Shown here: piece after piece, positions 36,221 through 47,445 of the stretch | Layout of the letters: every line of letters starts with the position of its first letter | Position numbering within the stretch: position 1 is the stretch's first letter | Assembly: GCA_020081605.1 (NCBI GenBank) | Contig: JAHREC010000018.1 | Location: 6,324,001-6,388,000 of the forward strand | Length of the DNA stretch: 64,000 nucleotides | Origin: Albifimbria verrucaria | Taxonomy: Eukaryota; Ascomycota; Sordariomycetes; Hypocreales; Stachybotryaceae | Direction of reading: 5' to 3' | The notes under the pieces: model-generated | Seen by the model: only the letters and a program-made list of their open reading frames with translations | What the model was told of the DNA's origin: nothing | Databases searched by the model: none | Position numbers and translations under genes: made by a program

Positions 36221-37086
36221 ATGAAGGTCGCAGCATTCATCGCCTTGTTTGCGAGTCTGGTAACAGCATCATGCAACTCTACGTTCGTATCCCTCTTGTT
36301 TGGAACCCGCTGTATGATAGGATCGGTTTTGGAGATATACAGATTGAGAGTCGTACATCTTTAACAATTCACTGTTGCTGACACGCGCGCAGTTTTGACA
36401 AGTCCAAGTTGGCTTACTACCCTGCTCCAGAGAACAATGGTCTGGGCGTTGGCGTCCTCGTGATACCCGGAGGAGGGTACTCCCACGTTTCTCTTGAAAG
36501 AGAGGGTAGAAATTCAACAACCTACCTGAATGCGAAAGGCTACGATGCTTGGGTTCTCAACTATTCTGTTGCCACGACCTCGCCCACACCTCTGTACCCT
36601 GTCCCTCTGGACGAAGCTTTGGGCGCCGTCAGGTACATCCGAAGCCTAAACAAGGCCGTGAAACTTGGTATCTGGGGATACTCAGCTGGAGGACACTTGG
36701 CAGCTATTACGGTTACTAACCCCAGGGCTGAGCTTGATTTCGGCATTCTGACCTATCCGGTGATATCGATGGATCCCGCCATTACCCATCAAGGCTCGCG
36801 GGATAATCTTATCGGCACCAATCCTTCGCCAGAACTCGTCCAGAGCATGTCTGCGGAGAATGCTGTTACAGATACGACGCCTCCAATTTTCATCTATCAT
36901 TCTGCCAATGATGCGACTGTCCCTGTTGAAAACAGTCTCCGTTTCTTGAATGCCATGACAAATCATAGCCGTCCATACCAAGCACTCATCCTACCTGATG
37001 GCGCTCATGGAATTGCTCTGGCCCTTAATGACCCCAAGAGAAACTGGTCACCGGAGTTGGATAGGTTTATGAAGTACTCGATATGA
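36221..37086 (+). CDS. Secreted alpha/beta hydrolase (esterase, possibly acetyl-xylan-type)
   Basis: Intact 251-residue secreted hydrolase. Exon 1 is 36221-36282 and exon 2 is 36393-37086 (110-bp intron). The first 17 residues, MKVAAFIALFASLVTAS, are a signal peptide. The fold begins with an oxyanion-hole strand VLVIPGGGYSHVSLEREG, then the nucleophile elbow GYSAGGHLA (serine), the acid region HSANDATVPVENS (aspartate), and DGAHGIAL (histidine), giving a full Ser-Asp-His triad. The compact size and the GGGY-H motif resemble esterases of the BD-FAE/acetyl-xylan-esterase-like group, which deacetylate plant polysaccharides. The neighbouring sugar transporter and GH5 enzyme fit that role. A generic lipase/esterase is the alternative. 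Confidence 0.88.
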
Positions 37087-37757
37087 ATGACATAGTAAGT
37101 AATACTAAGTCGGGATCAAAGGACGAGTTGGTTAGGAATGGAGCATTTCGCTATTTAGGGTAGATAGCAGGTCGAATGGCGTAAGTAAGCAGCTTTTCAG
37201 AGTTATCTGACAATCTAGTCGATTTACAATTTTCCATGGGATGCGCGATTGTGATTCTATTCAGAGACAGTACCATACGCACGCTTGGCTGTAACAATTC
37301 AACACACCTGGCTCTTCGCTGGTGTTCCATTCGGTTACATTATTAAGTTGTATGGAATAGCCACAAGTTGATTCTTGGTACGTAATTGAACGATCCATGC
37401 TTTGATTCATCTCAGTTTATATTCCATCTCAAGCAAAGTAAAAGGTTCTCTCGCCATTGACGATAAATCTACCTACTTCTATAGAGGTCGCGGTGAGATG
37501 CTCTATTGCGTTCAAGTAGATAATCGTGGGCTGATTCCAAGGCCTTGGTAGAAATTTTTGAATTCCCTAATACATCATGCATTGCTTTTTTGCCATTCAA
37601 TCTGTTCTAAAGATAATTATAAAGCCTATACCACCTTGTGAAAAGATCTCAGAGGCAATATTGGAAATGAGACATAGTATTAATAATGTTAGTTACGATA
37701 TGGCTAAAAAATCATGAAAACCATCCATGGAAGTCACCCAATCCTGATGCTGACACC
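37087..37757. other. Intergenic between convergent genes
   Basis: 0.67 kb, AT-rich, nothing recognised. Confidence 0.5.
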
Positions 37758-38739
37758 TCACTCAATATCATGGTTAAAACGAGTCTTCAGTCTCTCCTTC
37801 GAGGCAAAGAGAATGCAACCAAATGCCACAAGTGGAATCCAGTTAAGCATGATTGTTGCTATAATGGGAAGGCCCTCCGGTATTTCCGGCAAGTAAGATA
37901 TGTCATCTTTGAGAAGTGCAAGATCATAAATGCCAGAAATGATAACACTATACAACGATCGTGCAAAAGAGGCAACAGCAGCAGCAACAAGTAAGAAGTA
38001 TATCTGATGATCAAAAAGGTTAGAAGATGGATAAAAAGCTAATTAGTGGTTAGAACCTACAGCGCGATGAGACACTTCTCGTACCGAAGCCGTATAGGCA
38101 AGGACAGTGAAAGCGCCAATACAAAGAAATAGGTAAATGACGAAGTTAAGGGCTAACATCGATTCATAGCCATGGTAAGAGCTTGAGGCATACATAGAGT
38201 CGGAAAGATATTCATGGCTGGTGGCAAGCTCTGCGATATTGAGGATTGTAACCAAGGCATATCCGAAAAGACCACAGACATGAGTAGTACGCCCAGTATT
38301 GGCGCCATCGCTAACATCACCGTAGCGGTAACCGATGGCAAGCCCAAGCTGAATCATGGTCATCGTCGCGAAAGCCTGGGTCTCGAAAAAATTGGCAACA
38401 AGGGGAATATTTCTAATGGTCTTTCTGTCTTTTCGCGAGATGGAGCCGGCATCGAGATGTATGAGGGCTATGGTAATGATCGCTAATAAAATGGAACTAT
38501 GCGACAGACTTTTAGCACGAGGCTTGGGTCAGGAACAGACTGGTAGGAAAGATATATGCTTACATGAGAAGTATGACCAAGCTGACACGGAACCAAGAGC
38601 TACCATGGCGAGCGCCGTTCGAATGGAGGCCACTCCTGACAAAGCTCAGTATAAGGATGAGAACACCTGCGACAAAGCCAATGGACCGCAGCACCAGGTT
38701 GGCTGTAGTTATGGCATCGAAATCATCCCACACGACCAT
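37758..38739 (-). CDS. Multi-pass membrane protein of unknown function
   Basis: Intact 285-residue protein. Exons are 38564-38739, 38061-38496 and 37758-38003; both introns are GT-AG. The translation shows about seven hydrophobic segments. The first lies in residues 14-34 after a short acidic N terminus (MVVWDDFDAITTAN), followed by ILLAIITIALIHLDAGS, TMTMIQLGLAIGYRYGD, GLFGYALVTILNIAELA, LNFVIYLFLCIGAFTVLAY, IYFLLVAAAVASFARSLYSV and GLPIIATIMLNWIPLVAFG. A basic tail follows. The arrangement resembles small fungal 7-TM families (RTA1-like, DUF7702-like), but I see no signature that assigns it. No signal peptide cleavage site is obvious. Function unknown. Confidence 0.82.
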
Positions 38740-40601
38740 ATTTCTGGATTTCTTGGAGATATTTGTAGAGGTGCGGCGAGGAAAAATGACAGAGGTTTTT
38801 TGAACTCTAAGCAGCTGGGATCTTGCAGGTAAAGATTCAGGTGGCTAATGATGGCGGCAGCGGCAAATGCGAGTTATTATACGGGCTTGGAGAGGCTGTG
38901 TTGAGACGGCATAGTTCAAGCAGGAATTGTTGGTTGATGACACTCTTGCACATCAAACATGTAATTAGAATGCCTGCGCCTTCCGATGTCATTTAAAAAA
39001 ACATTAGAAAGCAAATCCCGCGTTGGCTGCATGTTGTTGGTTGAATGACGCCCCTCGGTTGGCCCCCATGACAGCGTTTCGCATGCTCGAGTTGGGTAGT
39101 GTTGCTGCTAACATATGCTTACGCCAGGCAAAGGAGAAATTTTCATAGCCAGCATGCTAATTATAGAACCAACGAGTAGGTCTCATCAAGGGGCTTGGAA
39201 AGAAGGACATGGCCAAGCCAGGACAACGCTGCAGCACCCTCCCGCCATTAAGGGTGGTATCATTGATCACGACCAATCATTGCGAGCTATTTTTGCGCCC
39301 CAACACCTGTATTGAATTGACGTGGGCAGCAGCAAGCTGACTTTTGAGGCTACGCCTTCTTTGTGAACGACATTGCAGCTTTGCGACTTGCGCATGTGGT
39401 TAGGCAATGAGGCATGCAAGCAAGAGCAGTTGGCCTCCAAGCAATTGAGTCTATTGTGTGAAAACACCATACAATCTGGAACTAGATGGCTGCACAAGAC
39501 GTAGGATTGGAAGTGGGTTCTAAGCGACTTGCAGTACAAGCGCAGGTGACAGTCATCGTGGAAGCATTCCCTAGTCCTCGCAAGGCAATACCATAACTGG
39601 GTGATGGAGAAGGGCACCCCTGCTCCTTGGACTCGTGCGCAAATATACTGTGAGTTATACCAAAAGTTATCCTAATGAGGGCCCTTGGAATTACCAACTA
39701 TGAATGACTCTATGATATCAGAGAACAGATCACGAGTTCATGTTCCTTTCAAGTTGACTAGTCAAATACCCGAGGAACACATCACGAAGATTTAATCTTC
39801 AATCTGGAAAAAGAGAAAACAGCATGGGAACGTATCCGATGACAATCAAGTTTCGATGCACGGCCTTTCGTCTAATCGTAGCGCCTTGAACCCTGCGACC
39901 TTGAGGACTTACAGGCAGTCCAAGTCGTAAAATTCAAGTGACAAGAGAAATAATATATCTAACACGAGATCATTTTTAGTTTCGGCAGGTTCGTGATGAG
40001 ATAACTACTTCAAAGTCAGTGCAAACTCTGGGTCATTACCATGATGTACCATTAATGTAGATACACATTGTTACACTAGAAATTACCCAAGACTGATTTG
40101 GTCATCAATTGAGTACTTCGTATAGTTCTTATATTATCAGTTGACTCCTTTTAAGCCAAGCGATTCTACCCTACTGCTATAATATTTTCTCTCCAACACT
40201 TCCCGCAGGAATTCCCCAACCAGCATGATATTGTGTAAGTTACCCCTCCTGGTATTCCGGGCTATTAAACATCTCTATGTGAAGCTTTTACTTCTCCACA
40301 ATGCCGATCTCTTCCCTTAATGTTGATCTTTGATGCAGTTCCTTACCCTCGGAAGCCCCTAGGCCGTTGCGGAGTTCTGAGCCTGTATTTCCACCAAACA
40401 GAGTCACCCTGGTCGTAACATACCACGCAGATCCTCGACCAGGGTTCTCAATATGCATAAGGAATAGGAAATGATACCACCAGAGCTCCGAATTAGTAGG
40501 GTTAGATAGAAATAGTTTAAGAAGGCCGGCCAATTCTCTCTCAACTAAATGAGCTCGTTAGACAAGAGTATACACAGCCCTGGGTGAGCGAGCTTGCGAA
40601 A
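38740..40601. other. Divergent promoter region of the 7-TM gene (-) and GH5 (+), 1.9 kb
   Basis: No gene seen on either strand; reading frames are short and featureless. Confidence 0.5.
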
Positions 40602-42397
40602 ATGAGGTCCCGTCCCATGCTAGCAGTGACATTTCTCACGATTTCAACCCTCGTCGTTGCTGCTCCTACCACTTCAGGGAATCATGTTTTGAGACGCGCC
40701 CAAGTTCAGTGCAACGGCACATTCGAAGACATATCCGCAGCCGATTACATCGAAGCTGTCAATCCTGGGTGGAATCTGGGAAACACACTTGATGCAATTC
40801 CCGATGAGGGTTCATGGAACAATCCACCAGTCGTGGCTGCTACTTTCGATGCCATCAAGGCTGCCGGCTTCCGTAGCGTTCGCATTCCTGTCACTTACAC
40901 TCACCATTTCCTTTCAGAAGCGCCCGATTACCAAGTGGACCCCGCTTGGCTACAGCGAGTTGACGATGTAATCAATATGGCACTTGAACGGGATCTGTAC
41001 GTCGTGACAAATGTCCATCACGACTCGTGGGAGTGGGCAGACGTATCAAAGGAGGGTGCTGACATCCCTGCCATCAATGAAAAGTTTGAGAAATTATGGG
41101 TTCAAATTGCTACAAAGCTTGCATGTAAACCATCTCTTGTGGCTTTCGAGAGCATCAACGAACCTCCAGCCACGACTGCCGAGCATGGCGCCGCGATCAA
41201 CGAGCTCAATTCCATTTTCCTCAAGGCACTCGAGGCGACGGGTGGCTTCAATACTAAGCGTGTGGTAACCTTGTCAGGTGGAAACCAGGACGCTACAAAG
41301 ACCTCCCAGTGGTTTAAACCTCCTGCAGATATCGCCAATCCCTGGGCTCTGCAGTTCCACTACTACAGCCCGTATGACTTTACCTTCTCTGCCTGGGGAA
41401 AAACAACCTGGGGTTCGGAAGCAGACAAGAGTGCTGTGGAGGCAGAGATGGGCCTTGTGAGAGGCAACTTCTCAGATGTCCCACTCTATATTGGCGAGTT
41501 TAACACTCCCCATTCCATACAGAGAATGCAGCTAGGTGGCGCTGGTTCGATCATGTGATTCGCACCGCGAACGATATTGGTGCTGCCGTTGTCGTCTGGG
41601 ACAATGGTTTAGATCATCTCGATCGTGAAGCACGTACATGGCGCGATCCAACAACGCTTGAAATTCTGCAGAATGCAGTCGCGGGCACTACCAACTCTTT
41701 ACCTGATAGCACCGTCGATAATTCGGCACTGGAGCAGGCTAGTTCGGCGTACATTTTCAATCGAGTTGGAGATACAGTCAAGGACTATGAGCTGCCGTGG
41801 CTCTTCAACGGAAATACCCTGGCTGAGGTTACTTATGATGAGAAAGTCCTTGCTTTAGATACGGACTATACCGTTTCTGATTCATCTATCACTTTCAAGT
41901 CGAGCTTTTTATCGACTATTTTCTCCACTGACTCTGCTCCTGGATCCAAGGGTCTCTTATCTTTATCCTTCTCTGCTGGTGTAGACATCCCTGTAGAGCT
42001 TGTGCAGTGGGACACACCTGTCCTTGAGAAGACAAGCTCCCAAGCAGTAGGCGGCGCCGACCTGTTGGTGCCATTGAAGTGGAATGGCTTGCCGAAGCTG
42101 GCAACGGTGAAGATCGTTCAAGAAGATGGAACATATCTTGTGGACGACTGGACTAGTGTTCTAGGACCGTTGCAACAAGCCAGAGGTGTAAGTGTGCCCT
42201 TCCTAAAAAGATTTTTTCACATTTCCTGACGATATTCGTAGACATACGACAGCCAGTGGAAGTTTGAGGGCGACAATGTGATTATCAAGGCAGCTGCAGT
42301 TGACCTCGTCATTGCTAACAACAAGGCTACTACTTTTACTTTTGAATTCTATCCACGTGTGGATGGTAACCATGCCAACTACACATTAAATGTTTGA
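40602..42397 (+). CDS. Secreted GH5 endoglucanase with C-terminal beta-sandwich module (one frameshift)
   Basis: Predicted 580-residue secreted beta-glycanase, most likely an endo-beta-1,4-glucanase. The start at 40602 gives a signal peptide (MRSRPMLAVTFLTISTLVVA). The GH5 barrel shows NPGWNLGNTLDA, RIPVTYTHHF, TNVHHDSWEW, the acid/base region FESINEPP, and the nucleophile region LYIGEFNTPHS, followed by VVVWDNGLDH. A C-terminal region of about 190 residues (from LPWLFNGNTLAEV to the stop) resembles the CBM_X2/Ig-like modules of bacterial-type GH5 enzymes. One intron at 42188-42241. A missing base at about 41511-41523 splits the barrel just after the nucleophile into two frames; adding it gives RWRWFDHVIRTANDIGA. 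Probably acts on cellulose or mixed-linkage glucan outside the cell. Confidence 0.9.
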
Positions 42398-43094
42398 GCT
42401 TGTATAAATCTTTCCAGCTTCGGGTGAGGAACATACAAAGGACAAGATAATGCGTCCAGTTTTTGACTTCAACATGTTATATTATTCCTATTCTTAACCG
42501 TCATAGAACGATGATTGCGGTCATGTTGGGGTCCTCTCTCTTACAGTCGCACGTATGTCGAATTCATCTTAGCCGCTGGCAATCGACAAATATACACTGT
42601 TTTTGCCTCCGAATGTATTTTGTCCAAACTTTCTTAGAACCCTTATTACTTTCTCCATCCATGTATAATTGAACTATGTCCTGCTTAAATTTTCCCTCAT
42701 AGTGCCGTAGTTGTAATTGAAGTTGGGCTCGGAGTCTCTGCTATTTGTAGACTGCTTTCACAAATCCTCCTCGTGGCGTAGCGCAATTCACCACTGAAAG
42801 CTGGAGAATTGACATATTGAGCTATCAAAGATACGATTCCGCAACTTCGAGAATGGTAAATCACTAGATAAACCGTGATGGTAACTTTTCTATCTCTTTC
42901 CCTTGACTAAGTACCCAATTTCTGTAGTTTGGGGGCTGAGAAGTTAGGAGTACGGGCTTTCAGTAGTGGTGATAAGTGGGGAACCAGGCTTGGAATGGGT
43001 ACAGCTTGATATCAATCCCATAGTAAGAAATACTCCGGTCTGAAGTCATGGCAAGAGATGTTGTACATACTAGCCAATTCTTCTGACTGTTGGA
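42398..43094. other. Intergenic between convergent genes
   Basis: 0.7 kb with no supported feature. Confidence 0.5.
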
Positions 43095-43574
43095 TTATGG
43101 TGTCTTAAGATTGCTGGTAATACCCCGAGGCGACCAAGGTGATGCACGGGACTTAATCTTTTCATCTTCCACCTTATCCTCGTCATCGCGCCCGTTGGCA
43201 CTAAAGCCTGGAACGGCGTACCCAGAGCGCGATCCCTGCCACAGAAATATTCCAAGAGAGGCTGTCAACAAAACAAGGAAGACTCTTAAGCACCAATATG
43301 CCAGTCTACCATATGTAAGAACCCAGCTAGCCAGCCATCGAAGTACTGGCGTGACCAACGCTTGCCTCTCTTCTTCCAAATCAGGATTTACTGAATAGGC
43401 CAACCCAAGGATTGCAAGAAATGTGAGCGTCAAGAGCACACTTGTAAAGACTTGGATAAGGGCGAGGAGGATTGCTATGTTCTTGGTCGTTTGGAGAACG
43501 TCAAACCCCGCTGCAACCAGGGGTGTGACCTGTTCAAAAGCCTCATGAACCTCCTTCGAATAGGGTATTCCCAT
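43095..43574 (-). CDS. Small two- or three-helix membrane protein, conserved-looking, unknown function
   Basis: A 159-residue frame without introns or breaks. The chosen ATG at 43574 (MGIPYSKEVHEAFEQVTPL) opens an amphipathic segment. The in-frame region further upstream has no membrane character and looks like leader sequence. Hydrophobic segments are NIAILLALIQVFTSVLLTLT and FLAILGLAYSV, and a C-terminal one, AYWCLRVFLVLLTASLGIFL. A charged tail follows (DDEDKVEDEKIKSR). The pattern of a polar N terminus, an aromatic loop and an acidic tail is that of a genuine small membrane protein, but I do not know its family. Confidence 0.65.
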   Translation of the reverse strand: MGIPYSKEVHEAFEQVTPLVAAGFDVLQTTKNIAILLALIQVFTSVLLTLTFLAILGLAYSVNPDLEEERQALVTPVLRWLASWVLTYGRLAYWCLRVFLVLLTASLGIFLWQGSRSGYAVPGFSANGRDDEDKVEDEKIKSRASPWSPRGITSNLKTP

Positions 43575-44580
43575 TGTATTTGGCTGCCAATATTGATGCG
43601 TTGAAGTGGGATTGAAAGAAATTACCAAGGCCAAGATTCCACGTCTCTTTGAACCCGTGCGATTTATGTATTGACGCATGATGTCAACTCTGGCCATCGG
43701 ACGAATCATCATGACTCCAGTTGCAGAAATGCGCCACGCTTGCGCAAAATCCTGATTTGTTAGAATGGACTAGATGAGCTCAGCAATACGTGGTGTCCCC
43801 GCCTCAACCACCCTCACATCGTGCTTCACTCTACAAGATATAAAAAATTAATAAAAAAGGAGGGGGAGAGAATGGAGGGAGAAGAGCGTCAAGCATGAGC
43901 TGGCAGACGTAAGTCCACTCGACGCGACTGTGTCACTTGACTGCCTGGTAGTACAGTTTGTTCACGGAGAACTGTAGTGATCGTACGTACGTTGCTAATA
44001 GTGAAAATTGATAAGTTAAAGCTAATGCTGGTCGCAACTGTCATCGGCTCCTTATCCTACATAAATAAGTGCTCAAAGCTCGAGGTCTGGCCTTCCAATG
44101 CTGGAGAGCGATAAAAGGAGCAACTATGGGCCAATTATACGAGAAAATGACCTTTGTCTGCGCTGAGAGTCACAACACGCCGTTGGTCGTAAGCATTGAC
44201 CCTGGGGTATTGTCGTGCTCCCGGTAACTCCAAAAGCAGCCTGCATCCTGGGAGTAGGTTCAGGGGTCAAACAAAATAATTTACACTCGACAAGGGAACG
44301 ATAGGCTATATACTGATTATAAATAAAATTCAATAAATGCCACAGCAGAGCCATGTTCTATTAAATGAGATCAATGCGTCTGGTATGGACATCCAGACGC
44401 TGATGCCACCAGCCCAAAAAGACCCAGAGAGCGCTAAATAGGCAGGTATCTATTACCCTGTACGGATACCACGCCGGAGCGGAAGTAAAATCCCCGTCAA
44501 CACGCTTCGGTACATTCACCAGATTGTGACACCTCGGCTGGTTCAACGAGGCTCATTATCGTCGTGTCAACAACATCACG
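43575..44580. other. Divergent promoter region of the small membrane protein (-) and SDR (+)
   Basis: 1.0 kb; no gene supported. Includes A-rich and G-rich tracts near 43840-43880. Confidence 0.5.
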
Positions 44581-45638
44581 ATGAGCGCCACGCAATCCAG
44601 GAAAACCGTGTTAATCACTGGGTGGGTTCCCTTGGGTTGTGTTTGTATTTGATCAAAATCTGAACTGGGAAAGATGCTCGCCCGGCGGCATCGGCTGCGC
44701 CCTTGCCAAGGCCTTTGAGCTGCGTGGTGAGTAATGGCGCAGAAAATAATTCATCAAGGAAAATGCTAACAATCCCTTCCTCAACTCGTCAGGCTGCTAT
44801 GTCATCGCTACGGCCCGAAGACCTGAGGCTTTGGCCGAATTGCAAGACATGGGCCTGACCACTGTACAGCTAGACGTGAATGACCAAGAAAGCATCAAGG
44901 CAGCCACAGAACGTGTCAGTGAGCTTACAAGCGGGAGACTGGATATCTTAGTCAACAATGCGTAAGATTTCCGTCTGAAAGGTTTCTACTTAGTCGGTTG
45001 TTAACTCAACACAGTGGCGCCCGATATGTGATGCCCCTGACGGATGTCGACCTTGACCGTGTACGCGGCGTTTTTGAGACAAACGTCATCTCTGTGGTGG
45101 CTCTCACGAACAAAATGCTACCCCTCCTCCTCGCATCCGAAGGATTAGTTATTAACATCTCATCGGCTTCCGACCGCATAGCCTACCCGTTCAAGGCCAT
45201 CTATGCCATGTCTAAAGCTGCCCTCACCTCGTATTCACGCAATCTTTCCGTCGAGCTGGCGCACTACAACGTTCGTGTGCTCAACGTTGTCACATCTTTG
45301 TGGCGAGCAAGGGGATGGCAGGGGTAATGGAGCCGTGGCCCCAAAACAGCCTCTTCAAAAGCATGGAAGGCAATGCACAGAGAGCCGGGAGTGGGTCGCG
45401 TATGAGTGCTGAAGACTATGCGGAGAAGGTGGTCACCGAGGCCCTACGCGGGAAAGGATGGGAGCTTGCGGGGTGGAGATTCTTTGGAACTCGAGAATCA
45501 ATGCGGTTAGGGACAACGAGCTCACTCCTGGCCATCTTAGAATGGCTCGGTGATGGTTGGGCTAGGTTTGTCATGTTGAAAATGTGGCCCTTTTGGAAAC
45601 TGAGGGACGCGGTGCAGAACAGCAGGAAGAATGTCTGA
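44581..45638 (+). CDS. Short-chain dehydrogenase/reductase, AYR1-like (one frameshift)
   Basis: NADP(H)-dependent oxidoreductase of 295 residues once repaired. Exons are 44581-44621, 44674-44726, 44793-44961 and 45015-45638. Rossmann motif TGCSPGGIG across intron 1; LDILVNNAG across intron 3; catalytic serine in INISSASDR; YAMSKAAL with the catalytic Tyr-x3-Lys. The mid part CYVIATARRPEAL and the long C terminus ending in a hydrophobic WLGDGWARFVMLKMWPFW match 1-acyldihydroxyacetone-phosphate reductases (yeast Ayr1), which work on lipid droplets and ER in ether-lipid and phosphatidate synthesis. One base is missing at about 45289-45298, after the catalytic domain; without it the protein stops 8 residues later. 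The exact substrate is uncertain. Confidence 0.88.
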
Positions 45639-45743
45639 TCAAGGATTCGCCATAATATGCAACTCCCATGTTTTCATATTAATATAGTACACACAGCCTT
45701 CGTTTGCTGCTTTGGTAAAGCGCCAATGCCATTGAGGCTACTT

Positions 45744-46905
45744 TCAGCTGGTTTCTGGCACCCATCCAATTTCCTCAATGGGCCATCGAATCGTAAATCG
45801 GTGCTCGTTGTCAAGAACCATATAAATCCGCCGTATGAGATGAACCGCCCACCCTCGGCCCACCAGTACAACTCGAGTTGCTTCATCAGAACCGTAAAAT
45901 AAGCCAAAACACATAACGCCTCGCTGTCCCCATCTCGCAAGAGTTTAAAGTACCCGTCACTGAGGACAAAAAGCCAGTCAATGAACCCTATCATTCGATC
46001 CGTTTCTGAAAACCCTTTTCTGTTGAGGAGAGAATAGCTACGCTTCAGTCTGTCAATGACTTCCAGAAGGAGAGTCTGCTTAGCATGGTCATCTTTGGTA
46101 TAGGCCATGATGTCCGATTCTAAAATAGTAATACCTGGAGTTTCGCCCGCTGGGGTGTTTTGTAGGAGGTTAACAATTTCGTCCGATGCCTGGAAGATGA
46201 GAGATACGCTTGAGGCCCTGATCGCCGATTCCTCAGCATGTATTAACGCCCCAGTGCCTCGCAGGAGGTACAGCCACTCTGGCGTGACGCCGTTACCAAC
46301 AATGAGTATGTCTTCATCCTTTTGGGACTGGCTAGATTGAAGAAGAGGGTTAAAACGCCAAAGAGAAAAAGATCGCTGCTATTTTGTGGTGAGAGATTGC
46401 CGACAAGAGGGAGGGCCTTTTCCAATGAGGCATTGTGATATTGCATAGCTTGCGCCAGGAGCTCGTCTCTACGTCTTGGATTGAACCGACTGACGTGGAG
46501 AGCCGACAAGGCTAGAACGCCATCTAGAATGTATCGAGTAGTGAAACCGATTTGTGGTACGACAACTCTCCACAATTCTCGAATTCGCAGATCTCGGCTT
46601 AATGTTGAAGATGTCGAGATGGTCCAGTGATGTAGTAACTCAAGATCAAGACTTGCAGGCGCACTGATCGGTGAAGGCACACTAGGCTGCAGGAGAAAGT
46701 CACATCTAACTCCCCGCTTTATGCAGTTATGACAAGCGGGATGCTGCTCATCGCACTGGAAGCCGCGTCAGCAACGTGCGGTCGAACCATCTCTATCAAC
46801 ATACCTTAACTTTCCTTCTCTTGCATGACTGGCACCCACGCCGGGACTTGGTCCGCAATGTCCGGCGACCAGGGTGTAGGCTTTTGGGGCGGGCTGCTCA
46901 GACAT
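45744..46905 (-). CDS. Zn2Cys6 transcription factor, UPC2-like (three frameshifts)
   Basis: Nuclear regulator of about 371 residues after repair. The ATG at 46905 gives MSEQPAPKAYT, then a basic arm and the binuclear zinc cluster: GCQSCKRRKVK, intron (46756-46804), then CDEQHPACHNCIKRGVRCDF, i.e. the six-cysteine spacing of the Gal4 family. The body follows sterol-uptake-control (UPC2-like) regulators: LDLELLHHWTISTSSTLSRD, GVLALSALHVSRFNP, and the end WAVHLIRRIYMVL and IRWPIEEIGWVPETS. One base is missing in GGG at 46872-46874, in TTTT at 46320-46323 and in CCC at 45852-45854. It lies tail to tail with the AYR1-like SDR and head to head with the RTA1 gene, which suits a lipid-related role; that link is inference. 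Confidence 0.87.
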
Positions 46906-47445
46906 CATTAACGGAAACCCAATTATGGTATCCCATTGGCAGCGTTCACTTGTTAATGAGCAGGTATACGAGGCATAGGGATAGACTGGCTCAATCCGTC
47001 GGGTTCGGTGGAATCAACCGACTCTTCTGTCCGGTTGTCGGATGGTTCGGGAACGTGGACAGTGGGGGCCACTGGAAGGCTGATACTAGACTTCAAATGG
47101 CAAAGGGTTATATGGTTGAACCAATAATGGAGATAGATGTGGGGTTTTCCTACCATATAAACCCGAAGGAACCGAGAATGCGTTGGAATCCGAAACTGTG
47201 TAACTAAGCCACACCTCAATAGCCTACTGCAGTGCTGCCAATCCGACAAAGGCGAGGAAGCGAAAGGCTCCGATACTGATGATGCGTTATGGGTGGCCTT
47301 ACGAATCTGGGATTTTCTAAAACGAAACAAGGCAAGTTGGCACTGCCCGACATCCGTTGTTCTTAAATACATAGAATCCACCAACCTGCAGTCTCCATGT
47401 TTCTGGTGTTGTCTCAAGCACGAATCTCGAAACGACCTCTCCAGC
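46906..47445. other. Divergent promoter region of the zinc-cluster gene (-) and RTA1 (+)
   Basis: 0.54 kb. A 191-codon minus-strand frame (46953-47528) crosses it and runs antisense to RTA1 exon 1; I treat it as chance. Confidence 0.5.

Noticed and set aside
41555..42229. Second half of GH5 as a separate gene
   Set aside because: It begins inside the catalytic barrel and continues the family sequence directly; the split is one missing base.
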